Positions 58,674 through 64,000 of a stretch of 64,000 nt of DNA are shown piece after piece. The notes below the pieces were generated by a model, which had not been told where the DNA came from, did not search any database, and saw only the letters and a list, made by a program, of their open reading frames with translations. Numbering within the stretch: the stretch's first letter is position 1; each line of letters starts with the position of its first letter. The stretch comes from Salinarimonas sp. GTDB lineage: Bacteria > Pseudomonadota > Alphaproteobacteria > Rhizobiales > Beijerinckiaceae. Both the position numbers and the translations under genes were made by a program. The DNA is taken from the NCBI RefSeq assembly GCF_040111675.1, contig NZ_CP157794.1:1819501-1883500 (forward strand). Reading direction: 5' to 3'.

Positions 58674-59609
58674 ATGCGCGAGACGGATAGCGGCGACGAA
58701 AGTGGCCGTTCCTCTAGGCCCAGCGTCCGGGAGCTCGAGGTGCTCCACGCCGTGATCACCACGCGCAAGACCACGGCGGCGGCCCAGCGACTCGGGGTCT
58801 CGCAACCTGCGGTCTCGCGGGCGATCGGCGCCCTGGAGGCGCGGCTCGGCCGCGAGCTGTTCCTGCGCGACGGCGGACGCCTCGTCCCCACGGCGGACGC
58901 GTTCGCGCTGGACGCCGAGGCGGCCCCGATCTTCGCCGCGCTCGAGCGGCTCTCCGACTGGCCGGACGTGCGATCGACGGGGACGGTTCTGCGCGTGCTC
59001 GCGCCGCCGACGATCGCGCATACCTTCCTCGCGCCCCTCGTCGTGCGCTTCCTCACGGTCGAGCCCGACGCGCGCATCCAGATGGAGATCGGCCGCTCCA
59101 GCGACGCCGTGAACGCGGTGGCGGACGGCACCGCGGATCTCGGCGTCGTCGACGTGCCGGCCTCCCATTTCGGCGTGCGCGCCGAGGCCTTTCGCCAGTC
59201 GGTGGCGCACGTGATGATGCCCGCGGACCACCCGCTCGCGGCCAAGGACACGGTGACCCCCGCCGACATCGGCGAGACGCCGCTGATCCAGGTGACGCGC
59301 CGCTTCTCCGCGCGCGCCCGGCTCGAGCGCGCCTTCTCCGATTACGGCATCGAGCCGCGCACCGTGCTCGAATCGGGCACGATCCAGTTCCTCACCGAGA
59401 TGGTGCGCGCCGGGCTCGGCATCGCCGTCGTGAACCCGTTCCCGATCGCCTACGTCACCGGCGCGAAGATCGCCTTCAGGCCGTTCATGCCGCAGATCGA
59501 TTACGAATCGTCCTTCCTCTTCCCCGCCGTCGGCGGAAACCTGCCGGTGGCGCGCCGCTTCGTCGATTTCGTACGCACCGAGCAGATGTCCCTCGTCCCG
59601 GCGGACTGA
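58674..59609 (+). CDS. LysR family transcriptional regulator
   Basis: A 311-residue LysR-type regulator. The N-terminal HTH lies at about residues 17-75 (ELEVLHAVITTRKTTAAAQR, then GVSQPAVSRAIGALEARLGR). The C-terminal periplasmic-binding-like effector domain is at about 100-305. ATG 58674 is chosen over the in-frame extension from 58635. It is divergent from a peptide importer and upstream of an ArgE-like gene, so it probably controls one or both. Confidence 0.92.
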   Translation: MRETDSGDESGRSSRPSVRELEVLHAVITTRKTTAAAQRLGVSQPAVSRAIGALEARLGRELFLRDGGRLVPTADAFALDAEAAPIFAALERLSDWPDVRSTGTVLRVLAPPTIAHTFLAPLVVRFLTVEPDARIQMEIGRSSDAVNAVADGTADLGVVDVPASHFGVRAEAFRQSVAHVMMPADHPLAAKDTVTPADIGETPLIQVTRRFSARARLERAFSDYGIEPRTVLESGTIQFLTEMVRAGLGIAVVNPFPIAYVTGAKIAFRPFMPQIDYESSFLFPAVGGNLPVARRFVDFVRTEQMSLVPAD

Positions 59610-59710
59610 TCCGCGGGGTCGCGGGGCGCGACCGGACACCGAGAGAGCCGGGCGCCGCGAGTCCGGCCGCAACATCCGCCGCTCCGCCGAGCGGCGCCAG
59701 GAGGCAGTTC

Positions 59711-60874
59711 ATGGACAGCGACCGCATCGTCGCGCATCTGAGAGACCTCGTCGCCTTCGACACGACGAGCCGCAACTCGAACCTTCCCATCGTCGACCAT
59801 ATCGAGGGCGTGCTGCGGCCCCTCGGCTTCGCGCTCGAGCGCGTGCCCGACGCGACCGGCGCCAAGGCCAATCTCTGGGCGACGATCGGCCCCGCCGACG
59901 TCCCCGGCTACGTGCTGTCCGGCCATACCGACGTCGTGCCCGTCGACGGCCAGGCCTGGGAGAGCGACCCCTTCGCGCTGACCGAGAAGAACGGGCGCCT
60001 CTACGGCCGCGGGGCCTGCGACATGAAGGGCTTTCTCGCCGTCTGCCTCGCGGCGGCGCCCGCGATGGCGCGGGCCGACCTGAAGCGCCCGATCCACCTC
60101 GCCTTCTCCTACGACGAGGAGGTGGGCTGCGTCGGCGCGCGCGGGCTCGTGGCGCGGCTGCAGGAGAAGCCCGTGCGCCCGCTCGCCTGCTTCGTCGGCG
60201 AGCCGACGCGCATGGGCGTCGTCGTCGGCCACAAGGGCAAGCGCTCGGTAGCGGTGACGGTGCGCGGCCACACGGTGCATTCCTCGCTGGCGCCGCAGGG
60301 CGTCAACGCGGTCGAGTTCGCGGCGCTCCTGGTGGCGAAGATCCGTGCCGTCGCCGACCGCCTCGCCGCCGGGGGTGCGCGGGACGGCCTCTACGACGTG
60401 CCGTTCTCCACCGCCCATGTCGGCGTGCTGAAGGGCGGCACGGCGCTCAACATCGTCTCGGACCGCGCCGAGATCCTGTTCGAGGTCCGCGCCATCGGCG
60501 CCGACGATCCGGACGCGCTCCTCGCCGAGATCGAGGCCCACGCCCGCGAGGCGCTGGAGCCGCGGATGCAGGCGGTGGACCCGCAGGCCGGCTTCTCCTT
60601 CGACGTCTATGCCGGCTTCCCCGGCCTCGACACCGCGCCGGAGGCGGAGGTGGTGACGCTGGCCAAGCGCCTCGCCGGGAGGAACGAGCATTCCAAGGTC
60701 GCCTACGGCACAGAGGCCGGCCTGTTCTCCGAGCTCGCCGGCATCCCCACCGTGGTGATCGGCCCCGGCGACATCGCCCAGGCGCACCAGGCGAACGAGT
60801 GGATCGAGCGCAGCGAGCTCGAGGCCTGCGGGCGGTTCGTGGGCGAGGTGGTGCGGGAAGCGACGCGGGGGTGA
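59711..60874 (+). CDS. Acetylornithine deacetylase-like M20 peptidase (ArgE-like)
   Basis: A 387-residue M20/ArgE-DapE-type hydrolase removing an acyl group from an amino acid. Metal-site motifs are LSGHTDVVPVDGQAW (about residues 73-87), GACDMKGFLAV (about 102-112) and AFSYDEEVGCVGARG (about 135-149). A dimerisation domain is at about 180-290. True ArgE acts on N-acetylornithine, but next to a peptide importer another N-acyl amino acid is possible. It lies 101 nt after the LysR gene. Confidence 0.88.
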   Translation: MDSDRIVAHLRDLVAFDTTSRNSNLPIVDHIEGVLRPLGFALERVPDATGAKANLWATIGPADVPGYVLSGHTDVVPVDGQAWESDPFALTEKNGRLYGRGACDMKGFLAVCLAAAPAMARADLKRPIHLAFSYDEEVGCVGARGLVARLQEKPVRPLACFVGEPTRMGVVVGHKGKRSVAVTVRGHTVHSSLAPQGVNAVEFAALLVAKIRAVADRLAAGGARDGLYDVPFSTAHVGVLKGGTALNIVSDRAEILFEVRAIGADDPDALLAEIEAHAREALEPRMQAVDPQAGFSFDVYAGFPGLDTAPEAEVVTLAKRLAGRNEHSKVAYGTEAGLFSELAGIPTVVIGPGDIAQAHQANEWIERSELEACGRFVGEVVREATRG

Positions 60875-60942
60875 CGTGCGTCGGCGCCTCGACGCCGGTC
60901 GGCTGTGCCGTCGCGACCGCGGAGCGTGAGGAGACCCACCGA

Positions 60943-61698
60943 ATGAGCGCGTTCAAGGACCATTTCTCGGCGAGCTCCGCCGCCTATGCCGCCTTCCGGC
61001 CGACCTATCCGGACGCGCTCGTCGACGCGCTCGCCGCGATCGCGCCGGGCCGCGACCTCGCGCTCGACGTCGGCTGCGGCACGGGCCAGCTCTCGACGCG
61101 CCTCGCGCGGGTGTTCTCGCGTGTGATCGCCACCGACGCCAGCGCCGAGCAGATCGCGCGCGCCGCTCCCCATGCGCAGGTCACCTATAGGGTCGCGCCC
61201 GCGGAGGCGACGGGCGTCGCGGCCGGGAGCGTCGATCTCGTCGTCGCCGCCCAGGCGGCGCACTGGTTCGACCTGCCGGCCTTCTACGCGGAGGCCCGGC
61301 GCGCGGCGAGGCCGGGCGCCGCCGTCGCCCTCGTCGCCTACGGAATCATGGACCTGCCCGAGGACGCGGAAGCGGGGCTCGTCTTCGCGCGCTTCTACCA
61401 CGACGTCGCCGGGCCCTACTGGCCGCCGGAGCGCGCCCATGTCGAGGCCGGCTATGCCACCCTGCCGTTCCCCTTCCCGGGGATCGCGCCCCCGCCGCTC
61501 GCCATCGAGGCGCGGCTGCCGCTCGCGGGCCTTCTCGGCTACGTCGACACCTGGTCGGCGCTGAAGGGATTGCGCGCCGCCCACGGAGAGGCGCCGCTCG
61601 CCCGCTTCCGGGAGGCCCTCGCCGACGCCTGGGGCGACCCGGAGGCGGAGAAGCTCGTCCGCTGGCCGCTCGCGCTCCGCCTCGGGCGCATCGCCTGA
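60943..61698 (+). CDS. Class I SAM-dependent methyltransferase
   Basis: A 251-residue methyltransferase. Motif I LALDVGCGTGQLSTRLARVF is at about residues 38-57, with the acidic end of strand 2 in VIATDASAEQI and motif IV DLVVAAQAAHWFD. The type is SAM-Rossmann, related to the yeast Crg1/trans-aconitate group. ATG 60943 has AGGAG about 7 nt upstream. The target is unknown. It lies between the ArgE-like gene (68 nt) and murJ. Confidence 0.9.
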   Translation: MSAFKDHFSASSAAYAAFRPTYPDALVDALAAIAPGRDLALDVGCGTGQLSTRLARVFSRVIATDASAEQIARAAPHAQVTYRVAPAEATGVAAGSVDLVVAAQAAHWFDLPAFYAEARRAARPGAAVALVAYGIMDLPEDAEAGLVFARFYHDVAGPYWPPERAHVEAGYATLPFPFPGIAPPPLAIEARLPLAGLLGYVDTWSALKGLRAAHGEAPLARFREALADAWGDPEAEKLVRWPLALRLGRIA

Positions 61699-61764
61699 GC
61701 GCGGAGGCGCATGACAGCGCGCCGCACTCGGGCTAGATCGGTGCGGCAGGAGCGGCGTCATCCC

Positions 61765-63291
61765 ATGTTCAAGAAGATCGTCTCGGTCGGCGGCTGGACC
61801 CTGGTCTCCCGCGTCACGGGCTTCGCGCGCGACGTCACCATGGCGGCGATCCTCGGCGCCGGGCCGATCACGGACGCCTTCGTGGTGGCGCTTCGCCTGC
61901 CGAACCATTTCCGCGCCATCTTCGGCGAGGGCGCCTTCAACGCGGCCTTCATCCCGACCTACGCCCAGGCCCGCGCCGCCCGCGGCGACGGCGACGCGCG
62001 GATCTTCGCGGGGCGGATCACCGCGCTGGTTCTCGCGACGCAGCTCCTGGTGCTCGCCGCGGCTTTGGCCTTCATGCCGCAGCTCGTCGGCCTCCTCGCG
62101 CCGGGCTTCGTCGACGACCCCGTGCGCTACGATCTCGCGGTGGCGCTGACGCGGATCACCTTCCCCTATCTGCTCTTCGTCACCCTGGTGACGCTCTTCT
62201 CGGCGGTGCTGAACGCGCACGACCGCTTCGCGGCGGCCGCGGGCGCGCCGATCCTGCTCAACGTCTCGCTGATCGCGGGGCTGCTGCTGGCGGCCTTCTT
62301 CCCCACCGCCGGCCACGCCGCCGCCTGGGGCGTGGCGGTCGCGGGCGTGCTGGAGCTCCTGCTCGTCTGGTGGGACGCGGCGCGCAAGGGCCTCGCGCCG
62401 AAGCTCTCCCGGCCGAAGCTCGATCCGGACGTGCGCAAGTTCTTCAGGACGCTCGGCCCCGCCCTGATCGGCTCCGCCGGCGTGCAGATCGCCATGTTCG
62501 CGGACACGATCCTCGCCTCGCTGCTGCCAGCCGGCGCGGTGTCCTCGCTCTACTACGCCGACCGGCTCTACCAGCTTCCCGTCGGCGTCATCGGCATCGC
62601 CGCGGGCACCGTGCTGCTGCCGGAGATGAGCCGGCGCATCGCGGAGGGGGACGTCGCCGGCGCGCACGCCGCGCAGAACCGCGCGGTCGGCCTCGTGCTG
62701 GCGCTGGCCTTGCCCTGCGCGGCGGCCTTCGTGGCGATCCCCGACCTGATCATGCTCGCCCTCTTCGGCCGCGGCGCCTTCACGGCGGCGGACGCCGCGG
62801 CGGCGGGCGCGGTGCTCGCGGCCTATGCGACGGCGCTGCCCGCCGTGGTGCTGATCCGCGCCGGGCTCGCGAGCTTCCACGCCCGCTCCGACACGACGAC
62901 GCCCGTGATCGCCTCGCTCACCGGGGTGGCGGTCAACGTCGTCTTCAAGATCCTGCTGACCGAGCCGCTGGGCGCGCCGGGCCTCGCCATCGCCACCGCG
63001 ATCGGCGCCTGGGTGAACGTGGGCCTCCTCTTCGGCCTCGCCTGGCGGCGCGGCTGGACGGCGCCGAACGCGACGCTCGGCAAGGCGCTGGCGGTGAGCC
63101 TCGCCGGCACGATCCTGCTGGCGCTCGCGGTCTTCGCCCTGCGCGACCCCGCGGCCGCCTTCGCCGCGCGCCTGCCGGCGCTGGAGGCGGAGGCGCACCT
63201 CGCGCTCCTCGCCGCCGCGGGAGGGCTCGTCTACGGGGTCGTCGTCCTCGCGGGGCTGAAGGTCGCCCGGGTGCGGCTCGCGCGGCGCTGA
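61765..63291 (+). CDS. murJ: Lipid II flippase MurJ
   Basis: A 508-residue inner-membrane lipid II flippase of the MVF/MOP type, needed for cell-wall synthesis. About 14 transmembrane segments are visible. Near residues 1-80 it has GWTLVSRVTGFARDVTMAA and FGEGAFNAAFIPTYAQAR, and about residue 245 RTLGPALIGSAGVQIAMFAD. ATG 61765 matches the family start; the 18-codon upstream extension is Arg-rich. It converges with a patatin-like gene 18 nt away. Confidence 0.95.
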   Translation: MFKKIVSVGGWTLVSRVTGFARDVTMAAILGAGPITDAFVVALRLPNHFRAIFGEGAFNAAFIPTYAQARAARGDGDARIFAGRITALVLATQLLVLAAALAFMPQLVGLLAPGFVDDPVRYDLAVALTRITFPYLLFVTLVTLFSAVLNAHDRFAAAAGAPILLNVSLIAGLLLAAFFPTAGHAAAWGVAVAGVLELLLVWWDAARKGLAPKLSRPKLDPDVRKFFRTLGPALIGSAGVQIAMFADTILASLLPAGAVSSLYYADRLYQLPVGVIGIAAGTVLLPEMSRRIAEGDVAGAHAAQNRAVGLVLALALPCAAAFVAIPDLIMLALFGRGAFTAADAAAAGAVLAAYATALPAVVLIRAGLASFHARSDTTTPVIASLTGVAVNVVFKILLTEPLGAPGLAIATAIGAWVNVGLLFGLAWRRGWTAPNATLGKALAVSLAGTILLALAVFALRDPAAAFAARLPALEAEAHLALLAAAGGLVYGVVVLAGLKVARVRLARR

Positions 63292-63309
63292 TCGCGGCGC
63301 GAGCCGCCC

Positions 63310-64000
63310 TCACGGCACGAGCTGCCGCTCGGCCTCCTGCAGCAGCTCCTGCAGGTCCGGCAGCACCCGCCGCGCCGCCTGGGCGCCGAGATCGATGGTC
63401 TCCGCCGCGCGGTGGAACTCGAACAGCCCGATGGCGCCGAGCTTCGGCGCGATCATCAGGTCCGGCGGGTCGCCGGCGAGGCGCGAGCGGGAGATCCGGT
63501 CCTGAGTGATGTTGAAGGCGTCGATCATCACGCTCGCGACGCCGGGCCCGATCCGCGGCTTGGGCGGGCGCCCGCGCACGCGATCGGCGGCGCCGCGCAC
63601 GGGGCCGAACAGGCCCCACCGCCGCGGCTCCTCGATCACCGCCTCGACGAGCTCGTCCTCCTCCTCGTCCCCCGGATGCGGCTCGAGCGACTGGATCGTG
63701 GTGCCGCGCAGCCTGAGATCGCCGTTGAGATTGACGCAGACCACGATGTCGGCCCCGAGCGCGCGCGCCGTCGTCACCGGCACGGGATTGATCAGCGCGC
63801 CGTCCATCAAGAGCCGGCCGCGGATGCGCACGGGGTCGATGATCCCCGGCAGCGCGTAGGAGGCGTTGACCGCCTGCACGAGCGGGCCCTTGGTCAGCCA
63901 GACCTCGTGGCCGGTGCCGAGCTCGGTGGCGATGGCGGCGAAGGTCTTGGGCAGGTCCTCGATGCGCAGAGACCCGAGATCGACCTCGAGCAGCTTCTTC
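63310..64000 (-). CDS. Patatin-like phospholipase/NTE family protein (partial)
   Basis: The C-terminal part of a patatin-like serine lipase; its start lies beyond the right edge. The visible frame has FAAIATELGTGHEVWLTKGP, PGIIDPVRIRGRLLMDGALI (the catalytic DGA/G-type aspartate) and ARALGADIVVCVNLNGDL. This resembles RssA/YlbK-type hydrolases. The nucleophile GxSxG motif lies outside the window. The C-terminus is an acidic-to-basic tail of about 120 residues. Confidence 0.88.
   Translation of the reverse strand, partial: KKLLEVDLGSLRIEDLPKTFAAIATELGTGHEVWLTKGPLVQAVNASYALPGIIDPVRIRGRLLMDGALINPVPVTTARALGADIVVCVNLNGDLRLRGTTIQSLEPHPGDEEEDELVEAVIEEPRRWGLFGPVRGAADRVRGRPPKPRIGPGVASVMIDAFNITQDRISRSRLAGDPPDLMIAPKLGAIGLFEFHRAAETIDLGAQAARRVLPDLQELLQEAERQLVP

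Noticed and set aside
1..64000. CRISPR arrays, insertion sequences or prophage genes
   Set aside because: No regularly spaced direct repeats, transposases, integrases or phage structural genes were seen.

Overview
The window is one contiguous, very GC-rich stretch of bacterial chromosome. It is densely packed with mostly operonic genes and reads as an alphaproteobacterium, probably Hyphomicrobiales (Methylobacterium/Salinarimonas-like). This placement is inference. It rests on the GC content, the HWE-type histidine kinase, a tripartite tricarboxylate transporter (TTT), CsgH-type curli genes, and DUF1036 and DUF1244 proteins. No phage, insertion sequence or CRISPR array was seen. The one AT-rich, foreign-looking patch is at about 51.86-52.2 kb and carries hicA with its own sigma70-type promoter.

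Layout. 1-11.5 kb is a glycine betaine uptake and catabolism region: a betaine/choline-type ABC transporter (ATPase cut by the window edge, plus permease), a GlxA/GbdR-like AraC regulator and an FAD oxidoreductase on the minus strand; gbcA-gbcB (Rieske monooxygenase and reductase) divergent on plus; then the heterotetrameric sarcosine oxidase operon soxBDAG on minus. Together they could take betaine to dimethylglycine, sarcosine and glycine. Two pairs of GTCGCA direct repeats lie in the divergent promoter region. 12-16.2 kb holds a secreted protein with three 35-residue repeats, two tiny overlapping genes, a PAS-LuxR regulator and a PAS-HWE histidine kinase. 16.2-22.7 kb is an operon of FAH, TctC, fused TctA-TctB, OsmC and a second FAH protein, divergent from a GntR/FCD regulator.

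22.9-34.4 kb has a 1399-residue periplasmic repeat protein, a ferritin-like protein, a DASS-type anion transporter with RCK domains, a small monooxygenase, a cation diffusion facilitator, tRNA-Ser(GCU), an RlpA-like protein, and a MocR regulator divergent from an FMN split-barrel protein across a perfect 12-bp inverted repeat. 34.4-39.4 kb holds curlin, CsgH-like and curlin genes, a chemoreceptor with a secreted partner, and an SH3/beta-gamma-crystallin protein. 39.5-45.3 kb holds a glycerate 2-kinase, DUF1036, pyruvate kinase operon, DUF1244, an oxidoreductase, a ribbon-helix-helix protein and a MoxR ATPase.

45.8-58.5 kb contains two peptide-type ABC importers, one with its two ATPases fused, transcribed toward each other with hicAB between them. 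58.7-64 kb holds a LysR regulator, an ArgE-like deacetylase, a methyltransferase, murJ and a patatin-like protein cut by the window edge. Most long ORFs opposite these genes are shadows caused by the GC content.
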